In this document: positions 32,470 through 44,429 of the stretch, piece by piece | Position numbering within the stretch: the stretch's first letter is position 1 | Layout: each line of letters starts with the position of its first letter | Assembly (NCBI RefSeq): GCF_003473485.1 | Contig: NC_053049.1 | Coordinates: forward strand, 17,546,001-17,610,000 | DNA from: Medicago truncatula | Taxonomy: Eukaryota; Streptophyta; Magnoliopsida; Fabales; Fabaceae | Direction: 5' to 3' | DNA length: 64,000 nt | Program-made: the position numbers and the translations under genes | Notes under the pieces: model-generated | What the model saw: the letters and a program-made list of their open reading frames with translations, nothing else | The model's database searches: none | What the model was told of the DNA's origin: nothing

Positions 32470-35421
32470 TAATTGTTTTAGTATATGTTTATTTGTGTTT
32501 ATATGTGCTTGTGTGATATTATTTATCATTGGATACATTTTAGCGGGTTTCAGTGCAAAAAAGATATTTTGGTCATTTTGTGAGCAAGGGTAAATTAGTA
32601 AATTCGTGGTGAGAAATATTTTTGGTGTTTCAAGTGAGAACCATTATTTTACTAAGTTACTGGCGTGGTTGTGGTAATTGATTAAGAGCCGACGAGTAAT
32701 TGTTATTTTTACCGTTAAGTGAGTAGAAACTTTTTGAATTTGTTAATGAGTGTGTTGAGCCCATCAGACTTTAAGGGTTAAGCCCATTAGTGTGGACACT
32801 ATAGAGAGAGAAAGTTCAAGAGAAGGAACAAAAGTGTTAAAAGGGAGAAAGCTTGAAGAATCAAGAGGTGATAGAGATTCTATGAGCTTAATTGAAGCTT
32901 TTGCTAGGATTATTTCTAGTTGAGGTAAGGGGGCTAGTTTTCATTCATAATCTCTTAGTTTAATCTCTTCCCTAATTTTATGTAAAAATGCTTATTTGAA
33001 ATAAGTGATTATTGTGAACTTAATCGTTGAAATTCGTGCTCGTGTTATAGAGATATGTTTGCGTATATAAATTTGATGATAATTGAATTGTTGTTGATGA
33101 AATTGCATGTTCATGATATGCATAAATTGGTATATGGTGAATTGTGCTTAAATTGATGAATTGTGCTATGTTGTTGTTTGTGGTTGAATTCATGTTTAAA
33201 TGAAGTTGTTGTTGATTGGTACCATTGGTATTCCATTTTGTGAAGTTGTTGTTTGAATTTGTGAAGTTTGTGTTCATGTGGATGACCAAAATGAACTTTT
33301 GATAATTGAAGTTTTTTACTGAGTTTTTGATGTTGTTGGGTGAGTTTGACTTAAAAATGATTTTTAGATTTTGAGATAAGATGGAATTACACCAAGTAGG
33401 TCTTGGTAAATTTTTACGAAAATTCAGCCTAACCGTTTCTAAGTCAATCCAAAACTTATGGTTTGTTCCCAAACTTCAAAACTTGAGTATTAGGGAGTTC
33501 AATTAAGGTGTTTTAGAGTATTTAACCTATGTTGTGATGGATTTAACTTGGTTTTGTTTTGAAAGTGAATTGGTTGTTTCAAAATGATACCATGAGACGA
33601 ACTTGGTGAATTTTATGATTCTATTGTATTTAGCCGGTGAAACGCACATGTATACTCTACTACACTCATGTGTGGTCTAGGTGTATACATAGTTGAGGCA
33701 TTGGATCTTGGTTACTTGGTCTTAATTTATTTGTTTCAATTATTTTAAAATTGTAAAGTGAGAGACGAACTTTGTCGAAAATTAAGATCAAATACTTGGC
33801 AAATCTTTTGTGGATAGTTTGATATGATTATATGAAGATATGTGAATGTTTGCTAGGTGTTGAATATGATGTTTATCATAGCATGGTAGATTTTCTCCTT
33901 TACTTGAATTTTGAGAAATTGTATGAAGTTGTTGATTTGTGGTGATGTTGTTGATATTGATGTGAATATGCTAAATGTTGATTGTTGATGTTGAATTTAT
34001 ACATGTTTAATGTTAATATTTGGATGTAGTGATTGCATGCATTGAATTATGTTGTTGAATTCTTATATGCAATTTGATGATGATAATTGTGATGCTTGCA
34101 CGTATGAAAGATGTTTGTTTTTTGGTGATGATTATTTGATGAATGATTGATGACAAACATGTTTATGTTTTGTTGTTTGTTGAACATGTTAAATGTTGAT
34201 TGTTGTTGGTGAATGCATGTATGCAAAATTGAAGGTGATATAGGATACTATATCCAATGATGTTGGTGAATGTGTTGTTGAATATATGTATTGGTGTTGA
34301 GTCATATATTCATGCATACATGGTTGATGATGTTTTGTTGCATCATGAGTTGACGACATTGTCGTAGTTGATGGATTTTATATCCGTGTTAATGATATTT
34401 TAGTTGCATCATGAGTTGACGACATTGTCTTAGTTGATGGTACCGTGTTCATGAAGGAGTCGTGTCTAGGTGCATACCATAAGTTGTCATAAGACATAAT
34501 TGCTTATGTGTTTGGTGGATGTTGTGAATGGTGAATTATGTGATCTAGTTGAATATGTGCATGAATGTTTTTGTGCATTAGTGAACTTGATGAATTGTGT
34601 ACTTAATGATGTTTTGTTATACTTGTACACTTGGTGATTTTAAATGATGATGTTTATTTTGGTGAAATGATGAAGTGTAAATTAGGTGGGTGATTGGGTG
34701 ATCTTTTGGTGATGATAATTTTCTTGTTTGTACTTGAAATGTTGAATTGTATGTGTTGAGTTAATTATGCTAAATAAGGAATAAGGTGATTAAATCTTAT
34801 ATTGATTGATTTATTAAGTGATGAATCTTGATGATGATTTAAGGTAGGAATATGCTTGAAGTGTTATGATAGAAGTATGATAATATGATTAATGTTGAAC
34901 TGGGGTAATATATATGTGATGATAGTATTCTAGGAATGTTGAGTATGTATGTGTTATGGAAGAATCCTTGAATGCTTATGTTTGCTTATTCTTGATTATG
35001 ATTGATGTGAAGCTAACCCCCAGTGGTCTGTGGTGGACCGCCTACCTATTTGTATGAATGGTTAGACGACATGCAGGTTTAGTTTTGTTGCTTGCTTGAT
35101 GTGTGCTTAAGGATAGCGGGAGCTTCCCCTCTTTATCCGTTTCGATGTCTTAGATTAGGCTCTGATCTAGGATGTCAGTTGTTATCTTTAATTGGTTGTG
35201 TTGTTGAGATTTTACCCATTTGTCGGGATCTAGAGATTTCATGTATTGTTATATTTGGAGTTTACTAAATGTATACTTGTAGATGTATGATTTATATCCG
35301 TTGCGAATGTTGATAATTTTTATATATGGGTGTTGTTTCGAATTATGTGAAGACACGTCTATTTCTTGAATACTTGTATTGTTCGCGTGTTTTATCGCTT
35401 TAATAGAAATATGGCGTTACA
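32470..35421 (+). mobile_element. Long TG-rich LTR-like repeat, probably a decayed LTR
   Basis: About 3 kb of non-coding sequence is rich in TTGATGTTGAA-like text. It contains a TATA-less leader-like part (32750-32940) and a distal part with GGATAGCGGGAGCTTCCCC and a terminal ATGGCGTTACA near 35421. This composition and the ...GTTACA end resemble long LTRs of plant Ty3-gypsy elements. No target duplication or second LTR was found, so the limits and class are tentative. A 300-bp internal piece (33470-33775) is repeated at 37050-37350. The 150-codon minus frame inside is a composition artefact. Confidence 0.45.
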
Positions 35422-35520
35422 CGCCACGTTTTTAGTTTTTTGATCAATCACCGCCGCAACACAAAAGCCTTCCAAGAACCAGTCCATACCATCACCCACC
35501 ACATTTCGGCCGGACACACT

Positions 35521-36647
35521 TGTTGGAACAAAATGTATTTGACATTACCCTTTGAGAGTTTTGATGATAACAAGGTATTAAAATTTTTCAATTGGATATG
35601 CTAATATTTGTTCAAGTGTACAGGACCATAGACAAAAATTTGAGATCATCAATAGGTTCTGGAAGAACAAAAGAGAGCAAATGAATCAACAAAAAGGAAG
35701 CTTAAAGCGTTTGAAGAGAACTGCTCCTGAAGACAAAGTGCTCCTGAAGTGATGACGCCATCAGAAGCATCTCATCAGAAGCTAAAGATCACCAGAAGCT
35801 CTAGTTCATCAGGAGATGCAAGACTTAAAGTTTCAAAGGCTGTTCAATGGATTTAATCTCGTCTAAGCATTGCAGAAGACTAGAAGAGTGAAGCAACTGC
35901 TATTTTGAAAGGATTTAAAGGCATTGGATGCTTGTTCTTCAAAGAGCATTAACAAAGTACAATTGTACGAAGTGTACCACTACCTCAACTACTCTGTTTC
36001 TGTCTCTGCTACAAGACAAGAAAAACAGCTCTGCCTGCAACGATGTTCCTTCACAATGGGAATGAATTTGAAATTGATCCTTCATAGGACAATAACCATA
36101 TCAGACAAAAGATCATTGATGATTGATCAAAGCTTCAAACGACTCTATTTTGATGTGCTGGCAATTCACAACGTCTCTTTCACACCTCTATATAAAGGAG
36201 TGAAGACTTAGAGTTTTGTGTAGAACAATACCAAGGATTACAAGTGCCAAAACTCTGCTGAAATTATTCTGCATTCAAAAGTTCACTTAGAATTTCTTAT
36301 CAAAGTTCATATCTTAGAAATTCTAGAGTCTTAAGAGTTTGTATCTAATTTCTATTATGAACACCACTGATTGTATATCAAGTGTTCAACCTCAAACATT
36401 TTTCTAGTAATTTTGTTTGAATTAAGAAGTCTCTTGCAGTTGTGCTTGAGCATTAGAAGTCTCTTGATTGTGTTCAGGAGCATAGGAAGTCTCTTGTAGT
36501 TGTGCTTGAACATTTGAAGTCTCTTGATGGTTTTAGCAGTGAGCAATTGTAATCAGATATTACATAGTGAACTCTCCTTGGAAGTGCAAGGGGGACATGA
36601 CTGACTTCCGGTTTGTGGAAGGAACTTGTATAATTGCTTTGTGTCTT

Positions 36648-36694
<47 letters not shown>

Positions 36695-36832
36695 TATCCG
36701 CTGCATCTAGTCCTGATCATCACTTCAGAAGTAGAACTCTATCTGCTTCTGATCAATGTTTTCAGCTAAGGAGAAAAAGAAGAAAAAGCCAACACAATTC
36801 AACCCCCCTTCTTGTGTTTTTTCTCACCTTCA
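35521..36832 (+). mobile_element. Solo LTR, Ty1-copia type, 5-bp TSD
   Basis: A 1312-bp sequence begins TGTTGGAAC and ends CACCTTCA. It is flanked by the direct repeat ACACT at 35516-35520 and 36833-36837. TG...CA ends, a 5-bp duplication and the absence of internal domains define a solo LTR left by recombination between two LTRs. A long (CT)n tract (about 36650-36689) lies near its 3' third. Text such as GGAAGTGCAAGGGGGACATG is typical of legume copia LTRs. Confidence 0.88.
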
Positions 36833-36944
36833 ACACTCGACCGATCACTACTTTCTCGCATTTAGGGGTTTCCGTCGCCGCCGGAAACCCTAAATTTCTT
36901 TCCACTGCGACCGATGGAACCGTAATCCGAAATCATATGGACTG

Positions 36945-37530
36945 AGGAAACTTGTATACTTTCCATTGGGATAATTCAGTCATATATTTTCGAGTACAAA
37001 ATCTTCTTAATTCAATCTTTTTAATTTCAAACACTTATTTTCAAACTTCAAAACTTGAGTATTAAGGAGTTCAATTAAGGTGTTTAAGAGTATTTAACCT
37101 AGATTGTGATGGATCTAACTTGGTTTTGTTTAGAAAGTGAATTGGTTGTTTCAAAATGATACCATGAGACGAACTTGATGAATTTTATGATTCTATTGTA
37201 TTTAGGCGGTGAAACGCACATGTATACTCCACTACACTCAAATGTAGTCTAGATGTATACATAGTTGAGGCATTGGATCTTGGTTACATGATCTTGATAT
37301 ATCTGTTTCAATTATTTTAAAGTTGTAAAGTGAGAGACGAACTTTGTCCATGATCATAAGGTGTATGCCTTTATGCTCCTATAGACTATGGAATACTCCA
37401 CCACAATATTTAAATTCCTTATTTCTTCTCATGATTGATTTCTTATTATGCAAATCATTTTCAGAATTTCTGAATTCCACAACCGTTCCTTTTGCTCTAT
37501 GCTATGTCAGTTTTGTGTATTTGTTAATAC
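36945..37530 (+). repeat. Mosaic of three locally copied segments
   Basis: Three pieces join directly. Positions 36945-37045 match the phosphatase 3' flank (32045-32145), 37050-37350 match the LTR-like repeat (33470-33775), and about 37355-37530 match phosphatase intron 2 (the region around AAATTCCTCATTTCTTTTCG). No gene is present. Confidence 0.8.
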
Positions 37531-38591
37531 CAAGTTACTAAATAAATTAATCTTCTGGTTTTTTTTTTTTATTGTAAGTTTCAATTGAACAGTTAAACCA
37601 CATAAGACAAATTGATTTTAAGGTGGGGCATTCCCCACTCAGCATCAATGACCATGAGCTGATGCCTTTTGAAAGAAATTAATAACCGTTTATATGATAA
37701 ATGATTACGATTTAAGCATTTACACATAAACGACTTTTATTAAAATTAAAATATGGTCAATTTTTATTCAAAAAAAAAAAATGGTCAATTTATTTTCGCA
37801 TAAACTATAAACTGTTCTTATAAATCATCTTAGATTACTTGTCAAAATTAGTTGAAAATAACTCATGAATATAACTTAGAGTATGTTATAGTTCCATTTT
37901 AGAGGGCTTAAAATTGTTTTTGAATGTGTATAATTGATTATGACCGGTTTCTTTCTAATATAAATGATTTTATTTGAAATCAAACTATGTAATTTTTTAT
38001 TACAAAATTGATTTTTACGTTTAAAGTTATAGTTCAACTCACTTTTACATAAATATATTCCAACACAAATCATTTTACCTTCAATTCACTTTTAGTTAGA
38101 GTCGATTTTACATCATCAATTCACTCTAAATCAATTCTTATCAACAAAGAACCAAATATACATTTAAATTGTTTTATAAGTTCTGTTAAACACCAAGTTA
38201 AGTACTTATATTTCAAGATCCATGCCTAGATAAGTTATTCATAAGCCATAACATATGATTGATTTGGCCAGTCAGCAGCTTCTATGCATGTAGCTAGCTA
38301 GATTCTACTTTCTTTTATTTTATCTTTACTTAAAGTCTTAAAGATCATCCATCACTATCCCTTTCCATCCTTTAATAAAGATTGTGTTTTCAGCTGCCCA
38401 ATGTCTACCTCTCTTCATTGTATAATTAATGTAATGCAGTACTTGTTCCATCAGCTGCATACTCCCATTATGGAAGAGGACCACACTACACTATCAATAA
38501 TAAGACTATACATACACTCCATCCTATAAGTTATTTTGGTAAATATTATCTCATATATATAGTTTTACGATCAATAAAATATTTATTACTC
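37531..38591. other. Intergenic, nothing firmly recognised
   Basis: AT-rich. Patches near 37610-38160 such as CAATTCACTTTTAGTTAGAGTCGA look like decayed MITE sequence, but no paired ends could be fixed. Confidence 0.35.
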
Positions 38592-38727
38592 GTCCCCGTG
38601 AGCATAGTTCAATTGACAGGGATATACATTGTTATATTGCAGGGGTTGGGGTTCGAACCATGTACACCCCACTTATTCTCCTTAAAAAAGGTGAATTCTA
38701 GCCGCTAGATTACTTGACCAAAAAAAT
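38592..38727 (+). mobile_element. tRNA-derived SINE with 13-bp TSD
   Basis: The 136-bp insertion is flanked by ATATTTATTACTC at 38579-38591 and 38728-38740. It has an A box (GTGAGCATAGTTCAATTGACAGG) and a strong B box (GGGGTTCGAACC), followed by an A-rich tail. It belongs to the same general family as the copies at 59400, 60890, 62255 and 63528 (GTGAGC-TAGCTCA-TTG). Confidence 0.9.
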
Positions 38728-39535
38728 ATATTTATTACTCTTTCTTTTTAGGGCAGACAATCATTTCGGTTTAAGAATTTTTGAAGCGTTGTCACCGTCT
38801 ATAATCCTTAAATATATTAAAATTAGAAACAACTTTAGCGTTTATCTTGTTAGTGATTTTATAGACTAAATTGATCAACGAAAAAACATGTTTTATGACT
38901 AAATTGACTACCTGAACACATATTTGAAGATCAAAATCTAATAAAAGATACATTTGTGAATGTAATTCAGTATTTATAATTTTTATACATTCAGTTGATC
39001 GATGAGTCGATGAGTTATACTTCTATAAACCAAAATGGTGGTTTACCTTCTTTGTACAATTCTTGTAGTCCTCATTTTCTTAAATTTTTTTTACAAAATG
39101 GAGGTAGTGAATGGTAATTTTAAAAAGTAAGTCATAATTTATTTTATTTTTAAAAATAGCTACATTTTTTAATCTATGCCACATTTGCTAAAACAAATTG
39201 GTCCCCATATGAACTTGTCTCTAATGGGAAAAAGTTGCTTCAGTCATTTTCAACTATTGAAGTGGAAGTTTCTTTTGCACACTTATGATTCAGATCTGCT
39301 TCCAATCTTGACTAGGTTCCATGACCCTTTTTCCTTTGTTTTCTTTTTCGGGATACTAACCTCATTTTTTCTGTTTTAAAAAAATGACATATCTTATGTC
39401 ATATTTAACATGAACAATGTGCATTATTTATAAATCCACGAAGATATCTACCAAAAAAAAATGTACGAAGAAATCAAATACACTTTAATCAAGAGAACCT
39501 CTTGCAAGTCGGATTATGAAGGGAGGTATTTTTAT
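38728..39535. other. Intergenic, nothing recognised
   Basis: AT-rich sequence. A 67-codon frame at 39176-39379 has no family features and is not called. Confidence 0.4.
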
Positions 39536-39539
39536 TTCA

Positions 39540-40195
39540 AAGGAGAAGTATGTCTATCTTAAAGGTAAAAGTTTGAGATCATACCATATCCTAAGTTATA
39601 TGGTTTAAATATTTTGTCCATAATACAAAATGATGGAGAAATAGAAGCAGATGTAACTCATCGAATTCAAGCTGAATGGTTGAAATGGAGAAAAACCTCA
39701 GGTGTTTTATGTGATAAGAAAGTACCACTTAGTTGAAAGGAAAGTTCTATCGGACAACAGTCAGACCAACAATGTTGTATGGTACGGAGTGTTGGGCGGT
39801 TAAGAGCCAACATGAGAATCAAGTAAGTGTAGCGGAGATGAGCATGTTGCGCTGGATGAGTGACAAGACGAGACATGATAGGATTAGAAATGACACCATT
39901 AGAGAGAGTGGGGGTAGCACCTATAGTAGAAAAGTTGGTAGAAAATAGGCTTAGATGGTTTGAACATGTAGAGAGAAGACCCGTAGATGCCGTCGTAAGA
40001 ATAGTAGATCAAATGGAGGAGAGTCGGGTTAAAGAGGTAGAGGGAGACCTAGAAAAACTATTAGAGAAACCATTAGAAAAGATTTAAAAGTCAATGAGTT
40101 GGATCCAAATATGATTTATGATAGAATACTATGGTGTATTTGATCAATGTAGTCAACCCGACTTAGTGGGATAAAACTTGGTTGTTGTTGTTATA
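39540..40195 (+). mobile_element. RTE-type LINE 3' remnant
   Basis: Frames shifted against each other read [71 protein letters not shown] and RLRWFEHVERRPVDAVVR. These are the familiar C-terminal end of the reverse-transcriptase ORF of plant RTE LINEs. The 3' end carries GTAGTCAACCCGACTTAGTGG and a short GTT repeat, as in this clade. Stops and frameshifts make it inactive, and the 5' part is missing. Confidence 0.88.
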
Positions 40196-41995
40196 AGTTT
40201 AGTTACCCTAATGTTGTGAAGTGAGGTATTAGAAAACATGACAACCAATGTGGTTTGTCTTGAATAAGTATAGTTTTTTTTAGTTTTTTAGTTTTCCTAT
40301 AAACTTTTGGTTTTACATGCTCTAACAGTATCTCTCTAATTGTGCAGTAATTCTTAGTTTTGATTGATTTTCTATTTCAGGGTTTGTTTCATTTAAGTCA
40401 AAACAAACATTATATTAAGGGCAAATTATACTAACAACTCTCAAGATTTCTTGAAATGTCTCACATCTCCTCAATTTTTTGAATGAACACAAACCTCCCT
40501 TAAGTTGTGTAGGAGGTAACACACATTCCACCCCTTTCACACTAAACAAAACATACATTAATTGTGCAGTAGAAGAAGTGATATTGGTCTCCACGGAGCT
40601 ATTAAAACATTAATTGGGTCACCAAATTCAACACAATTATTTGGCCAGTAGTATGAATTCGTCCAAATTCTTAAATAAGATAGAAGCTGACAACTATTAC
40701 ATTGATGCGCATCAATTTCTGTTGTGAGTTTGAAAAATTAAAAATGTTTTTATTCAAAAAAACATTATTTGAACAACCACTTAGTTGATATTCCCTCCGT
40801 TTTAAAATATAAGCAAAATTCACTTTTTAGGTTCATTCATTTAATGATGTATGTGGTCATAAATTTACAAAGAAAAGGTAGGTATTGACACGAAATCAAA
40901 ATCAATACAGAAATAAAGTAAAAACATAATGTGAAAAATTGTCATAAAAGTTGTCAGTTGTACAAATATCTTTCCTCTTTTTTTAATACAACTCAAAGAA
41001 GGGAGGCTAATGTAATTTTTTCTTAAGCTCGAATATGATCCGAGTAGTTTAACCATAGCAAGATTTACTACCACACATATTAACTTCGCCGCTACTCCAA
41101 TTTTCTCTTTTCCTCTTTTTCATCTTCTTCCGCAATCGGTTAAAGATGGTTTAGTGTCAATTTTTTGTCCTAAATTACCCGTCTAAATTGTTTCTTTCCT
41201 TTTTATTTAAATTATATTATTATATATTTTTTTTGTCAAGGTTTGAACGGAATTATCTAAACCAATTGTGCTATCAAATCTCTACTAATTTACTATATTA
41301 TATTTTAGAAATTCCTAAACCCAATTTTTTTTTAAAAAAAATAAATAAGAGGAGAACACAACATTTAAATGGCCAGATCAAATGATCATAAATAATCTTT
41401 AAACTAATTTTTCTATAGAAAAAAAATACATATTTTCTCAATATAGTTTAAAAAAATACATTCTCCACACAACATTATCTCTTTGTACATTACCGCAATT
41501 CACTCCATCATTCATTCATTCTCCTTAAACAAGCATCTAACTTCAATTTAGTATTTCTCACAAAATTCCAAATCTCTCTCACACACATGAAAGGGAAAGA
41601 GAGAAAAAAAACATATATAGGTGGCAAATGAGTACTTTCACAAACATTACCACAGACACTAGAGTCAAGTATAGATAAAAAACATCACATGTCTTAGATC
41701 TATCTATGTCACATTGCATTAACATTCCAACGTGTGTATTTGCCAACTCCTCTTCTTTTGCATCTATTCCTTTCTTATGTCTCCAATAATTCAATAACTT
41801 TTAACACCTCACAATCTATATTCCCACCCCCTTCAATTACACACCACAAAGTTCCCTTCAACATGTTCCTCCTTGTCCTATACCAAGAAAGTTAGCCTCT
41901 TTCAATATTTTTCATGAGACCAAGATCCTAATTTTCACTATCTTACAACCCCATTATCTCAAATTCTCATTTTATCTACACTCTTTGAGTCCATT
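40196..41995. other. Intergenic, MITE end and kinase promoter
   Basis: At about 40790-40840, CCCTCCGTTTTAAAATATAAGC and TTTTTAGGTTCATTCATT are the left end of a Stowaway-type family also seen at 62600-62740; no matching right end is visible. The 300 bases before 41996 are CT-rich and probably include the leader of the kinase-like gene. Confidence 0.4.
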
Positions 41996-44429
41996 TTGCT
42001 ACTCAAAATAAAAAATATTAGTTTTTTTAAGATAAAGAAAATTACCCTCATGCTGATATTAGTTCTAGGACTAATTTCAGCTACTTTGCTAGTGATTATT
42101 GTTGCAGTTTATGGCTTTTGTTACATAAAAAGATCATCAACAAATGATACTAAAGACATAGAAAGCTTGGAAGAAAAGCAAGAAGAGGTGAAGGAGGATT
42201 TGATCATATTTGAAGGTGGAGAGGATTTGACAATATGTGATATATTGGATGCACCAGGTGAAGTGATTGGAAAATCAAATTATGGAACACTTTATAAGGC
42301 TTTGTTACAAAGGAGTAATAAAGTGAGGTTGTTAAGGTTTTTGAGACCTGTTTGTACTACAAGAGGTGAAGAATTGGATGAAATGATTCTGTTTCTTGGA
42401 AGATTAAAGCATCCTAATTTGGTTCCTCTTTTGGGATTTTATACTGGACCTAGAGGTGAGAAGCTTCTTGTTCATCCATTTTATAGACATGGGAATCTTA
42501 CTCAATTCATAAGAGGTAATTGTTCTTTTTTTATTCAATTTTTTGTGTTTTCTTTCTTTGTGAAATGGAGTTCATTTTGTGTTGTGTTCATTTTGATAAT
42601 CTTGAGAAGAAACATTTATGAAGAGTCATTAGCTTGTGTTAAATGTTGATCTATATTAGTTAAGACAAAAATTATTGATATTTAGGCACACAAGCAGAGA
42701 GAATGTGTGTTGGTATTATGGTATATATATATATGGATCAATATTTTTTTATTATTTTAGAAATTAATGTTAAAATGGTCAGAGTTTTTCTATGTACAAA
42801 TATAGTTTTTGGCTTTCCAATGTTTAATATTTATTTGAATTGAACTTTTATAAAATGGACTTTTTCTTTTCTAGTGGTTGAAAGCTGAATACATATGTAC
42901 TCTTTCTTCCTTCCTTTCTTCCTTTTCTTTGTCCATTTTCAAGGCTAACATTATTACTACTCAATTTTAATCACCTCATGTTTTGGTTTATGACAAGACT
43001 TTTCATCATCTGTTATTAGGTCTTAAATTGGACTAGTAAAAATATTAAAGTCTCCATTAAATTTGGCAAGTGAACAAATAGCTAGGAATTAAATTTGCAA
43101 CCTATCTATTTGAAACATAATCAATACTCATATACACTTTCTACCTAACACAGTGTCTTTTATGTTGAATTTTGAGTAATACCTAAGTTTGTACTTGAAA
43201 TTGTAGTTTTGTATCAACTTAGCCCTCCACATTATTAATATTCTAAAATACCCATTTGGGATTGGCTCATTGGTTGACTTGGGATCTTGAAGTGTGCTCC
43301 TTTCAAGGTCTTAGATTCGATTCTCTCTGGTGCCAATTTCGGTGGGCGAATCCATAAAGAGCTTTGCTCTGGCTTTAAACGGGGCCCCCGCAAGTGGGCG
43401 GTGGGATTGGTCCTCTCAGATTAGTCGGTTCTTGGATCGAATACCGAGTTTTAAAAAAAAAAATCTAAAATAACATTGAAATTGCATAATGTTAATCAAT
43501 TTCTTCCCTTGATCTGTTATCAAAATGCATCCCTGAAATGATTCATTTTTTTTTTTTTAAAATTTGGTATCCGGCACAAAGATGAGAAATCCAATCTCAC
43601 AGTCCACTTGAAATCATTTATTTAGTTTCAAATTTATCCCTAATAATATCAACTTAATGTTGTTCGAGTCCTTGCAAATACTAATAGAGGGACAAATTAG
43701 ATTAAATTCTTACAATATCAGTAATGTGAGGATAGATAAGTCTTAAAATTTCAAGGACCAATTTGGATATTTACTCTTTTGAATCTTAGTTTATCTTACA
43801 ATTATTGATCAAAGATATATGTTTACTACTTATCAGATGGAAATGGAGAGAGTTACAAATGGTCAAACATATGTACAATATCAACTGGTATAGCAAAAGG
43901 ATTAGAACATCTTCACACATCACATGAAAAGCCAATTATCCATGGAAACCTAAAGTCAAAAAACATCCTTTTGGACAGCTCCTATCATCCACACATCTCA
44001 GATTCAGGACTCCATCTTCTGTTGAATCCAACTGCTGGCCAAGAAATGCTTGAAAGTTCATCTGCTCAAGGCTATAAACCACCTGAACTAATCAAAATGA
44101 AGGATGCTAGCGAAGAAACCGATATATATAGTCTTGGTGTAATCTTGCTTGAATTGCTTTCAGGAAAGGAACCTATCAACGAACATCCAACTCCCGATGA
44201 AGATTTCTATTTGCCGAATTTCATGAGAAATGCTGTTCTTGGACATAGAATTTCTGATTTATATCATCCTGCTATTCTTCTCAGAAACAGCATAGACGAT
44301 GAAATTCAAGTTACAGAAGAATGTGTTCTCAAATTTTTTCAACTTGCTATGGCTTGTTGTTCACCTTCACCATCAATTAGACCTAACATAAAGCAAGTTA
44401 TTAGGAAGCTTGAAGAAATTATACATTAG
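41996..44429 (+). CDS. Membrane-anchored receptor-like pseudokinase
   Basis: Exons 41996-42515 and 43837-44429 encode 370 residues. A second in-frame ATG at 42050 gives 352 residues and starts right at the membrane segment, so the start is uncertain. There is one membrane helix (about 17-44), no ectodomain, an acidic juxtamembrane part, then a kinase fold resembling LRR-III receptor kinases (TMKL1-like). The glycine loop is partly kept (IGKSNYGTLYKA). The beta-3 lysine is lost (VRLLRF), HRD has become HGN (209-211, catalytic Asp gone) and DFG is DSG (229-231). The APE-region (YKPPEL) and the DIYSLGVILLELLSGK helix are intact. It is therefore a likely catalytically dead signalling scaffold. 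The intron carries a SINE. Confidence 0.88.
43251..43463 (+). mobile_element. tRNA-derived SINE in the pseudokinase intron
   Basis: It shows an A-box-like GATTGGCTCATTGGTTGACT, a B box (TTAGATTCGATTCTC), a body with GTGGGCGGTGGGATTGGTCC and ATACCGAGTTTT, and an A tail. It is flanked by TCTAAAATA at 43242-43250 and 43464-43472. It is the same orientation as the host gene and about 270 bases upstream of the acceptor-side exon. Confidence 0.85.

Noticed and set aside
33020-33472. 150-codon minus-strand frame rich in Asn and Thr
   Set aside because: Composition artefact of the TG-rich LTR-like repeat; no domain and no start context.
39176-39379. 67-codon open frame
   Set aside because: No family features, hydrophobic Phe-rich end from T-rich DNA, no splice or promoter support.
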